Assembly: GCA_030849075.1 (NCBI GenBank)
Contig: JASAOO010003163.1
Span: forward strand, 1-26,280
Length of the DNA stretch: 26,280 nucleotides
DNA from: Zelonia costaricensis
Lineage: Eukaryota; Euglenozoa; Kinetoplastea; Trypanosomatida; Trypanosomatidae
Direction: 5' to 3'
Below are positions 10,201 through 18,237 of the stretch, piece after piece. The translations under genes were made by a program, and so were the position numbers. Each line of letters starts with the position of its first letter. Position 1 is the stretch's first letter. The notes below the pieces were generated by a model. The model was not told the origin of the DNA. It saw nothing but the letters and a program-made list of their open reading frames with translations, and made no database searches.

Positions 10201-10386
10201 CAGCCGCACGACAGCGCACACGTCCTTACGCAGCTGCGCGGCGCTCCGCTCTGCCAGGCTGAGAAGCTCCTTCTTGCACCGCTGCGCGTGTGCGGCGCTT
10301 TGGTGCACCTGCTGGAACACGCGACCGACCTCAGCGAACGTGTCTGCCGACGCAGCCGCGGCCGGCGTCTTCTTGTGCGAGCCCAT
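7231..10386 (-). CDS. CAPG: condensin complex non-SMC subunit CAP-G (condensin subunit 3)
   Basis: A 1051-residue HEAT-repeat protein; ATG at 10386, stop at 7233-7231. The first ~330 residues carry the Cnd3/CAP-G repeat pattern: KAVRLAVVSTFDALLKTVDQ (115-134), HDKCPHVRARAVASVAAFQ (157-175) and NADVRKQILHAIAPRKEFL (196-214), in the same order and spacing as CAP-G of other eukaryotes. CAP-G binds the kleisin CAP-H and the SMC2/SMC4 ATPase to compact and segregate chromosomes in mitosis. The length is close to the family norm. The tail is divergent: a charged low-complexity stretch, seven glutamines encoded by a CAG run, and a basic C-terminal end GQRKRPRY that looks like a nuclear localisation signal. 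Other condensin subunits are not in this window. Confidence 0.92.
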   Translation of the reverse strand: MGSHKKTPAAAASADTFAEVGRVFQQVHQSAAHAQRCKKELLSLAERSAAQLRKDVCAVVRLILRQVSQITPDAMRRHYAFIVELCKSFRESLSSDQLAIDVLQCVAPYHNAMDKAVRLAVVSTFDALLKTVDQGNASEERQDFYQEAAELLKQRVHDKCPHVRARAVASVAAFQTGKKDCDVTQQLIALLCCDGNADVRKQILHAIAPRKEFLEGYFHGMIRCLRDVVARVRAEAWDALGRFPWRYITAYANAKAVKMPELLAAGLDDANASVVIACRAAVTNCWVHRDGKDSCEAFMNSIACGYVLPSLAPYERIADELLAYARKRKAATHFVLKLDDINTGGLLLWKADCRVSCDTEGEDETQLLPPLEQFSAILQDTVYAYARPDAEPKTVKFRSVEDADNMLRILLSVFDIYDDNAYLAHADNTTRAALLRLINFILKVVPDEDPSLFVDVAVRALKSLSARTPEESTKTVTSALDSLFRSLKLPQRHALGFDDVEAIGRKSRERQQELVRRKVLWRSGELGEESYAELKAEMDRDEKFLLRMQLIVLAFLSHSQRGDAIPTFCYHIIQMGRHLDNERVRVAATQSLCLQCLINPDSVHTFMPLILADSQEGAAAGPSCDVSLPVAAIGVIFDLVMEYGLRFFDAAQRPAHEARAVYNTENEVEARLLHEQELAEEDVHKVGSKRLLATLQSYLQPGNEAKHAVTAAGFCKLLSCNRLPADVVPHVVAVLLVHYAGAVASKKESTAAAYMADFLGTFFRSYAASHPKRQEQLCDGGVTAFRVVLERNTAAAARLIEFVARLTDAYTLAVIRDIDPQAAKRATRDAAAEETAASGPAAAGTEGEEEAQRRSNRANATRSSMQSGRLLRELSRYSLHERLSQELLVELANCDLAESRLACMDALEKCMYLYSREPQPFLTHCAVVALQTTQQAAPGVHERLTAWLAELRQRSASPVAAAVATLPSDGAEAGAEQQQQQQQRWSDAVEARAERRDALLEAGFGGLSSIPPRLGFGTPAVKADPAEVKRERDSDVFDVESIVGQRKRPRY
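7438..7458 (-). repeat. in-frame CAG repeat coding polyglutamine
   Basis: Seven CTG triplets on the plus strand, read as seven CAG (Gln) codons near the C-terminus of the condensin subunit. Likely length-variable between strains. Confidence 0.9.
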
Positions 10387-10518
10387 TCTTGTGTGTGCGG
10401 CGTGGTCGCTCTCGCCCTGGCCGTGCGCTTAACGTTGCGTGTGTTGGGTAGTGCGGGTGAGTGCGTGAGCGGGTGGAAGGGAGAGGGGGCGGGGCTAGCT
10501 CCGGGCTTAGTTCAGTCA

Positions 10519-10535
10519 GTCGCCTTTGAGGCGAC
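10519..10535. repeat. perfect 6-bp hairpin enclosing a candidate splice acceptor
   Basis: GTCGCC-tttga-GGCGAC. On the minus strand it follows a pyrimidine-rich tract and the AG at 10525-10524 lies at the edge of the loop. Confidence 0.55.
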
Positions 10536-10556
10536 AGGAAGAACGAAGGAGGGGGT
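10524..10556 (-). promoter_or_regulatory. candidate spliced-leader acceptor for the condensin gene
   Basis: Minus-strand CCCCCTCCTTCGTTCTTCC then TGTCGCCTCAAAG, AG at 10525-10524, giving a 5' UTR of about 137 nt before the ATG at 10386. Confidence 0.5.
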
Positions 10557-11109
10557 GGGGGCGGTGAAGTGAGTTGGTGGCTTCACCCTCTATGTGGATG
10601 TCTAACAGGAGCCCGCACCGTTCTCGGCTCCGGTGCGTGCAGCGAAGGGCGGAGGAGGGCTCGTGTCGGTGCCCTCCGTGCAAGCAGCGACGGGACGAGA
10701 GAGAGGGGGGCTGTGCGCGTGGAGTGCGTGGTGGCTGCGACCCAGCGTGGTCCGAAACGCGACGTCTCTGTGGAGGGGAGGAGGGGGGGGCGGCAAAGGG
10801 GATTGTGCTTGTGGTGCCCTTTCGGTAGCGGCGGTGCTGCACCGTTGCACCGTGGTGGAGCAGGAAGGGAGTGCCAGAGAAGTGTTAGTCACTGTGGTCG
10901 TGGAAGAGGCGCACGCGCTCTTGCGTCCATTTGCCGCTCAAGCGCGCCTCATACGGAGGGGGAGGGGGGGGGGCCGCCGCCTGCATCGCGGTGCCGTGGC
11001 TCGAGTGCGGAGAGAGGAAGGCTGGCCGGGGCACGTGGTGCTGCCTCGTCAGCGGTTTCCCCGCACGGCGCCGCACCTCGCTCTCGGGAGAGCGGTACTG
11101 ACATGCCTC

Positions 11110-11128
11110 TGTGTGTGTGTGTGTGTGT
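11110..11128. repeat. (GT)n microsatellite
   Basis: Uninterrupted TG dinucleotide run in the spacer. Confidence 0.9.
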
Positions 11129-11701
11129 CTCCCAGCAAGTTGAGGCGTTGTGCAGTGGTTGACTTTTCCGTACATGTTCCCCGTCGTCCTGCGCCCCCGC
11201 TGCTCTTTCTCCTGTGGGGTGCCGCCAGCCTTCGTTCCCTCCTGTCCCACGCTGCGTCTTTCCCGCCGGACACGGTTCCACGCAGGCCGGCGCAAGAAGG
11301 AGCTTACGCGTGCACATTCGGTCGTGGCTGAGCCACACACTCGCTGCGGGCGGCGCCGGGAGGACGGGTGAGAGCGAAGGCACGCGAAGGAACAAGGGGC
11401 GGGGAGAAGAAAGAGGGCGCAGGCACGACGATGGGCGGCGGCCAATACCGGCAAGGTGTGCCGCAAGCAGTCTGTGTCTGTACATCGGCGCACACCCCCG
11501 GCACGGCCGACCAGCGCGGCTCTACGCTGGTGGGGACGAGAAGGTGAGTGTGGAAGGCAGAGGATAGGAGAGCGGAAAGCGCCACACTCTCCACCCTCCC
11601 CTCCCCCCCCCCCACACACGCACTCGTGTCCCTCCCGTCAAGCAGACAGCTCCGCCACGAGGTACGTCAACACGCGAGGCCCAGTGAGGCGCGTGCACCG
11701 C

Positions 11702-13027
11702 CTACACCTCAACGCTGGCGTTGTACTCCGCCTCCCACCGCGTGTGGAAGTAGAGCTGGCGACGGAAGTGGAATGCCTCGGTGGCGTTCTCCTGCTCCAC
11801 GGCGTCGATCGCAGCGTGCGTGATGTCGCGCGTTGCCTTTAGCTCGGAAGCGAGTCGCACACACTGCACCAGATTCGTGACGACGGCGGCCGCGTCGCGC
11901 GGGACAGACTTCGCGGCGGCGGTGTACTGCGCGTGGATGAGTCCGTTCCACTCCCGCACGCTGTCGACGAGCATGGAAATGCATTGGCGGGAGTCGAAGG
12001 GCGACAAAGGGCCAGTGCTGGCGCGCTTGACAGAGGTAAGCTGCGACACAGCTGAGAGGGCGCCCGTGAGCTGCCGCTGCACACTCGTCGGCACCTCGCT
12101 TGCGTGACCACAGATGGAAGCCTGCATCTGCATCAGAACCTGCGGGACCTCGCGCTGCTCTAGAGCCGCCGCGCCGGCGGGGCTCAGCGCGGCGTTCCAG
12201 AGCACCTCCAGCACCGCGGCACACGTCTCCACGTCCTCCTTCGGCGGCTGCGGCTGCTGCTCAAGTAGGACCACCACCGTGTCGATCGCGGCCGGCGTGG
12301 CGAGGAAGGCGGTGACGCCGCGGTCGAGACTCGTGAGGTGGGCGAGCGTCTGCACGAGGTGAGCGACCGCCTGCGTCGGCGTCCCGGACCGGGCGATGCC
12401 GGCGGCAACTTCAGCGATGAGCGCCTCGGGCGCCACCGGCTCCCCGACCCACGCCGCATCGCCGCCCTCGAATGCCGCGTCGTGCTCGACGCCGAGCAGC
12501 CACCGCAGCCCCGACGCGTTGCCGCTCACCTGGCACAGCACGTGCGCGGCAGCGATGCAGCTTGTCTGCGGCGACTCGGCCGGCCCCTCCGCCGCGAGGC
12601 TAGTGCGCAGCACCGCCGTCACAGCAGGGACGGCCCCCTGCCGAATCAGCGCGAGGCAACCCTGCGGCAGCACCGCGAGGGAGCGGAGCAGCAGCAGACA
12701 CTGGTGCAGGAGCAGAAGACTGGGGCAGCGCTGTATCGTGGCTACGAGGAGCGGCACGAGGCCCTTGTTCAGCATCTCCACCTTCGTCTCCTGCGAGGCG
12801 GAGCGGGCGTAGAGGTGGTGCGCAGCCTTCGTCCGCTCATCCGTTGGAACGGACGGGTCGGCAAGGCTGTTCATCATGTCGTCGACGCCGGAGGAGCCGT
12901 GGCCGTTGAAGACGCGGCCGGCATCGCGCTGCCGGATTCCGACGAACCCCTTGCCAGCGTCGTACGGGTAGCGCTCCGCCAGGCTGTCGCTGACGTAGTG
13001 CCGCGTCGTGCGCGCTGCATCCGCCAT
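11702..13027 (-). CDS. ARM/HEAT-repeat protein, possibly axonemal (radial-spoke type)
   Basis: A 441-residue all-helical protein. From about residue 48 on it shows armadillo-like helices: ERTKAAHHLYARSASQETK (64-82), MLNKGLVPLLVATIQRCP (85-102), HQCLLLLRSLAVLPQGCLA (108-126), LIRQGAVPAVTAVL (127-140), and later helices with the same leucine/alanine pattern. The layout of small ARM repeats with a short unstructured N-terminus recalls radial spoke protein RSP8/RSPH14, but I see no diagnostic motif, so that name is inference. The frame continues upstream to a TTG-type start at 13240, but that part translates CA repeats (alternating His-Thr) and is 5' UTR; the ATG at 13027 (MADAARTTRHYV) is chosen. 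The stop is TAG at 11704-11702. Confidence 0.85.
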   Translation of the reverse strand: MADAARTTRHYVSDSLAERYPYDAGKGFVGIRQRDAGRVFNGHGSSGVDDMMNSLADPSVPTDERTKAAHHLYARSASQETKVEMLNKGLVPLLVATIQRCPSLLLLHQCLLLLRSLAVLPQGCLALIRQGAVPAVTAVLRTSLAAEGPAESPQTSCIAAAHVLCQVSGNASGLRWLLGVEHDAAFEGGDAAWVGEPVAPEALIAEVAAGIARSGTPTQAVAHLVQTLAHLTSLDRGVTAFLATPAAIDTVVVLLEQQPQPPKEDVETCAAVLEVLWNAALSPAGAAALEQREVPQVLMQMQASICGHASEVPTSVQRQLTGALSAVSQLTSVKRASTGPLSPFDSRQCISMLVDSVREWNGLIHAQYTAAAKSVPRDAAAVVTNLVQCVRLASELKATRDITHAAIDAVEQENATEAFHFRRQLYFHTRWEAEYNASVEV

Positions 13028-13065
13028 GGAATCGCCAAGGTGGGAAACGGAAGGACGAGGGATTC

Positions 13066-13097
13066 GTGTGTGTGTGTGTGTGTGTGTGCGTGTGTGT
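13066..13097. repeat. (GT)n microsatellite in 5' UTR
   Basis: GT run interrupted once by GC, about 40 bases upstream of the ARM-protein ATG; it would be CA in the mRNA leader. Confidence 0.9.
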
Positions 13098-13128
13098 CGG
13101 TCTTGTGTGCGGGAGAGCCGTGTAAATC

Positions 13129-13147
13129 CGTCTTCTTGAGGAAGACG
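13129..13147. repeat. perfect 7-bp hairpin enclosing a candidate splice acceptor
   Basis: CGTCTTC-ttgag-GAAGACG. On the minus strand the AG at 13136-13135 sits at the loop edge after CGTCTTCCTCA. Confidence 0.6.
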
Positions 13148-13155
13148 AAGTTGTG
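13135..13155 (-). promoter_or_regulatory. candidate spliced-leader acceptor for the ARM-repeat gene
   Basis: Minus-strand CAACTTCGTCTTCCTCAAG, AG at 13136-13135; implied leader about 107 nt. The tract is short, so an acceptor further upstream is possible. Confidence 0.4.
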
Positions 13156-13830
13156 CGTGCAGCAAACTGCTCTCTCCCTCTTTCGTTTGAACCGGTGCCG
13201 TGTGTGGGTAAGTGAATGGGACAAGGCAACGGCCAGACACCGCGTCAGCTCAGAAGCCGCACAGCGCGGAGTGTGAGAACCGAAAGCTGCAGCGCGTGTG
13301 TGCGACGGGGGGGGGGGGGCGGCGGGATAAGGGGCACACACGCGGCGGGAGAAAGCCGGGCACGGCGAGGACGCGATGTCGAGACTGCCGCCCGAGCCGA
13401 ACAAGAGGCAAACGTTGGTGGTGCAACGAGAAGGGTGTTGAGTGATTGGGGGAGGGGCCATGCGCAAGTGCGAGATCCACCCAAGTGGGTCAAAGCAGCG
13501 GTCTGCCGCTGGCCTACAGGCGCACTCGGCCGCGGCAGCGGTTCAGCGAATCGTGCGGGGCGCGGAGGAAACCCCAAAGCGCGAGGAGGCCCGCGTCGCG
13601 GCGGCGGCCCTCCGTCCCGTGCGTTTCGTGCAGATCCAGCAAGGGAGGTGAGCGGTGTTGAGGGCTCGTGGTGAGCGAGGCTCCCCCTCGAGGCATGAGT
13701 CCAAGGAAGCGAACAGGCAAACAGGGGCGTAAACGGAAAGTAGGATGCGAGCGCGCCTGGGTGGGCGACACCGGAGAGAGAGGCCAGACACTCGGCGGTT
13801 AGTCAGAACATCAGCATTCTCTGGACTTGA

Positions 13831-13849
13831 TGTGTGTGTGTGTGTGTGT
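13831..13849. repeat. (GT)n microsatellite
   Basis: Uninterrupted TG run in the spacer. Confidence 0.9.
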
Positions 13850-14251
13850 TTTGCGGCGAGAGAGAGGGGGGGAACACGGAAGGGGCGGGACAGCGGTTTT
13901 ACCAGCTCAGCACCGCCGCCGTCCCTCCTTCTCCGCCTTTGCCCCTTTCCTCGAGAACCCCACCCCGTCCTCGACACGTCCGACAAGAGAGAAACTGGAA
14001 CACACACGCACACATACGCGCCACCGCAGAACAGAGGCTCGACGATACAGCACAGCTCCTTGAACGCAAGGAGAAAAAAAAAAAGAAACGAACAGAAAGG
14101 AGTCACGCAACACACGCCGCAACGGCTAGAGAATCCACGAGTGGGAGGGCGGGCACGGGAGCAGGGGACCCAGCGCATGTCTATGGCGCGTCTCCGCCAC
14201 GCAAGGCTTCCTGCGCCTTCAGGCAGCCTAGTCAGGTGGAGAGAAGCGGCG

Positions 14252-14392
14252 GCGGCTCACGCCTGCAGTACCCGAGACGGTCATGGTGGGGAGGGGGGGG
14301 AGTGCGGGGCTGGGGGGGGGGNGCGGCTCACGCCTGCAGTACCCGAGACGGTCATGGTGGGGGGGGGGGGGAGTGCGGGGCTGGGGGGGGGG
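14252..14392. repeat. 71-bp-offset tandem duplication separated by an N
   Basis: Bases 14252-14321 are repeated at 14323-14392 with one difference (A at 14292, G at 14363), and the only ambiguous base of the window (14322) sits exactly between them. Both copies end in a run of ten G. The pattern fits two contig ends that overlap but were joined with a placeholder base, rather than biology. It lies just beyond the stop of the SAM-repeat gene (3' side). Confidence 0.9.
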
Positions 14393-14433
14393 CGGGGGAC
14401 CTCGACCCTCCCCACCCCCATCCCCTCTCCTGC

Positions 14434-17400
14434 TCAGTGCGCAGCGCCGCCATTGTGCGACCCGCTTGCGCCGTTGGCAACGCCGCCTTGCGCAGCGTGT
14501 GGGGCGGCACTGGGGGACGGTCCGCACGCACCCGGGCCGCCGCCGTTGCTGCCCGCATCGTCGTCGTCGTCCTCGTTGAAGGCGTGCGTGCTCTCGGGGT
14601 GCGACGCGTCGCTTGCCCGCCGCCCCATGGCCGTAGCCTGCGCATCGGGGGCCGCGGCGTCGCTCGCACGGGTCTTCGCGTCGGCCCCTGAGGCAGCGCC
14701 GTCGTCGCCCTCGTCATCGGCCAGAGTGATGCGCTGCAGGCGGATCTGCTCTCGCACCGCCTCCATCGCCTCCGCCGCCTCGACCCCCTCCCCGGCAAGA
14801 AGCCGCTCCAGGTCCTGCTGCGTCCGCTCAAAGGCGTCGAGCTCCTCGGCCGAGAAGGTGCCCTCGCGCAGCTTGTAGGACATTTGCAGGAGCGCGTCCA
14901 GCACCGCCTCCACCCGGCTCGCGTCCTCGTCCCCGTCCTCCTCCTCCTCGCCCTCCTCGCCGCCTGAGCCGTCACGCCCCTCCGCGTCCGCCGCGTCGTC
15001 GCCGGCCTCCTCCCTCTCGTCCCCCTCCGCCGGGGGCGGGAGGCGCCGCATCGCCTCGATCACGGCCTCCTGCAGCGTCTTCAGCAGAAGCAGCTCGCGG
15101 TTGGTCATCTGCTCCGCCGAGGGCTGGGCGAGACCAAGAATACGCGTGTACGGCGCGAAGTCCTCGCGGCGCGTCGGCGCGTTGGCTCGGATGGCCGTGA
15201 TGGACGACTGCAGCACCGACTCCACCATGCTCGGCTCCCGGGCCGGCCCAGCTGCCCCCTCGGCCGCGTCGCGCGACTGCTGCAGTGCGATGAGGATGCT
15301 GCGCACCGCGCTCGCACACGCCGCGTCCTGCCGCCACGAGAGACCGGCGGCGTCGGCGCTGGCGATGAGGTCCTCGGCTGAGGCCGCCATGGCTGACAGC
15401 TCCGGGGCAGTAGGCGCCGTCCCGTCCTGCGCGACCTCGGCCAGCGCCTGCAGTGACTGCCGCAGCGACCCCAGCGCCTCCGCGTCCGCGCCTGCGTCGA
15501 TCGCGTCGCCCTCCCCCTGCGCCGCGCTGCCGCCCTCACCATTCGCGTCATCCCCAACCGCGCTCTCTACGTGGTGGCGAAGAAGCGCACCAAAGCGCAG
15601 CAGCGTCGCCTCCTGCGCCGCGCTCATGTCAGCGAGGTGCGAGGCCTCACGAACCACGCCAACCATGCGCTGCAGCCGCGCCGCGGGCACAGCGGCCTGC
15701 GTCTCGCTGGCCGCCTCGAGCTCCCTCGTCATCTCGCTCACGGCCACCCAGAGCGGGCCTGGCGAGGCGCCGCCGCCGTTGCGCGTGTCGTCCCGCTCCC
15801 CCTCCTCCCCCGCAGCCGCAGCGGCTGCAGTGTCGCTGGCGACGAGGCCGCGCAGCTGGGATTGCAGGCTCTCGATGATGGGCAGCACGGCGGCCCCTTC
15901 AGCCCCCAGCGCGACGCAGTCGTCCCGCACACGGCCGAGCTCCGCCACCGTGTTGACGGCCCACGCCCGGCGCGCCGCCGGTGACATGGTGGTGAACTCA
16001 ACGTCCTGGGTCGCGCGCATCACCGCCTGCAGCCGCTCCAGCACGCTCTGCACGGTGTTCGTGGAGGCACCCGCACCGCGCGGGCGCACGACGCGGAGCA
16101 GCTCATCGTTGATGGGGCGCACCATCTCTTCCGCCGCGAGGCGCTCAGGCTCCGACAGCGATGCAAACCCGGCGGTGAGCTGCTGCAGCTGTGGGATCAG
16201 CGTGCGGGCAATGCGGAGCTGCTCCTGGTGCGGCAGCTGCTGATAGGCATCGCCAGCGAGAAGGCGGCGCACGTCCGCAAGCGGCGCGGTGACTTCAACG
16301 AACTCCTTCGAGGGGGCGTGGGTGCCGGCCATGTTCGCGAGCAGCTCCTGCAGGGGCGTGATAAGCTCCGTGATGATGACGCCATGGGCCTCCCGTTTCT
16401 CCACCTCTGCCTTGATGGTGGCCAAGCGCTGCTGCAGCTTTGCTGCCACCGCGCGTCGCCGCTCAAGCGTGGCCCCTTCAAGCTCGTCGGAGGTGAGAAA
16501 GTCGAAGATCCTCTCCAGCTGGTCGACGTACATGTCGATGTCGGCGGACGCCGCAGCACCGTCCTCCCCTTCGGCCGCTTCCGCGGCGTCGCCGTCAGCG
16601 CTGCCCTCTGCGTCTTCGTCCTCTGCCTCCTCCGCCTCCTCCGCCTCCTCGCCCGCCTCCTCCTCCACCTCCGCCGTCGTCACGACCACGTCGAGGACAC
16701 TGGACGTGTTGGACAGCAGCTCACGCGCCATCGTCTGCGCGGCGACTGGCAGCGACTCGATGCTGCCCGTCAGCTCTGTGACGCGGCGCTGCATCACCTC
16801 GCACAGCTCCCGCCGCACGGCGGTCGGTGCCTCTCGAAACGCCTCCGAGTGCAGCGTGTGCTGAATCTCCTGAACCGTCTCCAGCAGCACCGGGATCATC
16901 CCCTCCGCATCATCACCCGCCGTCGCGGCCGGTGCCGTCGAGCTGCGCGCGAGTGCGGCGGCCTCCTTTTCGCTGAGGAGCACCGCCTGCCGGATGACAC
17001 GCAGGATGGGGCGCACCATGCTGAGCACCTCCTCGTTCGCCGGCACCCCCGCCACCGCCCCGGCCGCCGCCGCCTCGATCGCCTCGGTGCGCTTCGCCAG
17101 CGCCGTCAGCGTCTGCACCCGCTGCGCCGCCGGCAGCTCCCGCAGGGCCGGGTCCTCCACGGTAACGAGGACGTGGTGGAGCGCCTGCATCAGCTTGGCC
17201 GTGCCAGCCAAGTCACCCGCCGAGGCGGCCGGCGCCGCCACAGCGGCAGTAGCAGCAGAAGCAGCGGGGGACGGCGTCGATGCCGACGACGTGCGGCTCG
17301 CCAGGGCGGCGAAGACGCCGTCGCACTTGGTCATCAGCGGGGCGCTGAGGCGCGGTGGCAGCTGCTCCGCAACACGGGCGATGCGCTTCACCTGCGTCGC

Positions 17401-18237
17401 CACGCGCTCGCCCAACTCCTCGAAGTCGGCCGGGGTGACAGCGTCGAGGTCCGGCGATCGCAGGAAGTCGAGGAAGCCGTCCAGCATCTTGTGCAGCGGC
17501 GCCAGCTTCTCCTCCGTTGCCTGCGCCGGCGTCTCGCCGCCGTCGGCGGCCGGTGCGGCGTCGTCAGACGCGCGGAGCGGCGGTGCGGCTGGCGGTGGGG
17601 GCAGGGGCACGCTCTCTGCCGCCGCGACGAGGGTGAGGGCCGCCGCCTGCTCGCTAGGCGACAGCACCTGGAAGCTCTCGAGGAGGGCGCCCGTGTACAC
17701 GGCGAGCCGCTGCTGCTGCTCCGCAGCAGAGGCTCCACTGGGTGGCTGCGCGCACGTGCGAATCAGGGCGCGCCAGGCCGCCTCAAACTGGGCCGCAGAC
17801 GACGGCTCAGGGAGTGCATCGGCGCCGCGCGGGGACGGGCTCGACTGCCGCCGCGACGTGGAGCGCGGGGATGCGCGGGACAGCAGAACGACGCTCTCCC
17901 GCACGTCCTCGATGGCCGCGAGAATCATACGGGCGTCCCGCAGGGGGACACCGATGCGATACAGCTCCTGCGGTGTGAGCCGCATCAGCGCGTCACCGTC
18001 GACGTCGTACCGAACGAGGACCGCCACGGCGGCCTTCGCCACGCCGTTGTCGCGCAGCCACCCCGCCACCTGTGCGCAGGTCCACGTGGCCGGAGCGACC
18101 GCTGCATCGCCGTGGTGCGGGCCGCGACGCCGCTGCCAGTGTTCGACACTCCACGCGAGCGCCGCCGCACCTGCCACGGCGCCTGCGGCCGCTGCGACGA
18201 CGAGCGTCGACGTGTGGGCCGGCGGTGAAACGGGCAT
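14434..18237 (-). CDS. membrane-anchored SAM-domain protein with ~11 degenerate helical repeats
   Basis: A 1267-residue protein, ATG at 18237, TGA at 14436-14434. Residues 10-31 (starting TLVVAAAAGAVAG) form a hydrophobic Ala/Val segment followed by HWQRRR, a signal-anchor-like arrangement with the bulk probably cytosolic. Residues 52-113 are a SAM domain (TCAQVAGWLRDNGV, GDALMRLTPQELYRIGV, ARMILAAIEDVR). The rest repeats one pattern: a leucine-rich helix, a short loop often with a Pro/Ser turn, a longer basic/acidic helix, then an LSxxE/MVRPI-like helix. Copies start at about 150, 243, 345, 446, 566, 645, 727, 827, 920, 1003 and 1106, separated by Ala/Glu-rich linkers, the most acidic at 523-560 and 1071-1106. 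No known repeat name fits. A SAM domain suggests self-assembly or partner binding; a rod-like membrane scaffold is inference. GC-rich low-complexity coding is like its neighbours. Confidence 0.88.
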   Translation of the reverse strand: MPVSPPAHTSTLVVAAAAGAVAGAAALAWSVEHWQRRRGPHHGDAAVAPATWTCAQVAGWLRDNGVAKAAVAVLVRYDVDGDALMRLTPQELYRIGVPLRDARMILAAIEDVRESVVLLSRASPRSTSRRQSSPSPRGADALPEPSSAAQFEAAWRALIRTCAQPPSGASAAEQQQRLAVYTGALLESFQVLSPSEQAAALTLVAAAESVPLPPPPAAPPLRASDDAAPAADGGETPAQATEEKLAPLHKMLDGFLDFLRSPDLDAVTPADFEELGERVATQVKRIARVAEQLPPRLSAPLMTKCDGVFAALASRTSSASTPSPAASAATAAVAAPAASAGDLAGTAKLMQALHHVLVTVEDPALRELPAAQRVQTLTALAKRTEAIEAAAAGAVAGVPANEEVLSMVRPILRVIRQAVLLSEKEAAALARSSTAPAATAGDDAEGMIPVLLETVQEIQHTLHSEAFREAPTAVRRELCEVMQRRVTELTGSIESLPVAAQTMARELLSNTSSVLDVVVTTAEVEEEAGEEAEEAEEAEDEDAEGSADGDAAEAAEGEDGAAASADIDMYVDQLERIFDFLTSDELEGATLERRRAVAAKLQQRLATIKAEVEKREAHGVIITELITPLQELLANMAGTHAPSKEFVEVTAPLADVRRLLAGDAYQQLPHQEQLRIARTLIPQLQQLTAGFASLSEPERLAAEEMVRPINDELLRVVRPRGAGASTNTVQSVLERLQAVMRATQDVEFTTMSPAARRAWAVNTVAELGRVRDDCVALGAEGAAVLPIIESLQSQLRGLVASDTAAAAAAGEEGERDDTRNGGGASPGPLWVAVSEMTRELEAASETQAAVPAARLQRMVGVVREASHLADMSAAQEATLLRFGALLRHHVESAVGDDANGEGGSAAQGEGDAIDAGADAEALGSLRQSLQALAEVAQDGTAPTAPELSAMAASAEDLIASADAAGLSWRQDAACASAVRSILIALQQSRDAAEGAAGPAREPSMVESVLQSSITAIRANAPTRREDFAPYTRILGLAQPSAEQMTNRELLLLKTLQEAVIEAMRRLPPPAEGDEREEAGDDAADAEGRDGSGGEEGEEEEDGDEDASRVEAVLDALLQMSYKLREGTFSAEELDAFERTQQDLERLLAGEGVEAAEAMEAVREQIRLQRITLADDEGDDGAASGADAKTRASDAAAPDAQATAMGRRASDASHPESTHAFNEDDDDDAGSNGGGPGACGPSPSAAPHAAQGGVANGASGSHNGGAAH

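Larger units (their letters stand above)
10387..11701. other. intergenic spacer between ARM-repeat and condensin genes
   Basis: About 1.3 kb without a supportable gene. It should hold the 3' UTR of the ARM-repeat gene and the 5' UTR of the condensin gene. Visible structures are a GT microsatellite (11110-11128), poly-G/poly-C runs (near 10965-10972 and 11608-11617) and a hairpin at 10519-10535. Confidence 0.6.
13028..14433. other. intergenic spacer between SAM-repeat and ARM-repeat genes
   Basis: About 1.4 kb, no supportable gene. Contains two GT microsatellites, a 12-base poly-G run near 13307-13318, a hairpin at 13129-13147, and a 71-bp-offset duplication around an N at 14322. The right part should be the 3' UTR of the SAM-repeat gene. 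Confidence 0.6.

Noticed and set aside
13028..13240. N-terminal extension of the ARM-repeat protein
   Set aside because: No ATG start; it translates a CA microsatellite as alternating His-Thr, so it is 5' UTR.
14252..14392. CRISPR-like or satellite repeat
   Set aside because: Only two copies, no spacer diversity, and an N precisely at the junction; an assembly join explains it better.
16228..18228. Long plus-strand open frame of about 666 codons
   Set aside because: It is antisense to the SAM-repeat gene; translation is Arg/His/Leu-rich without domains, a common by-product of high GC in the real frame.
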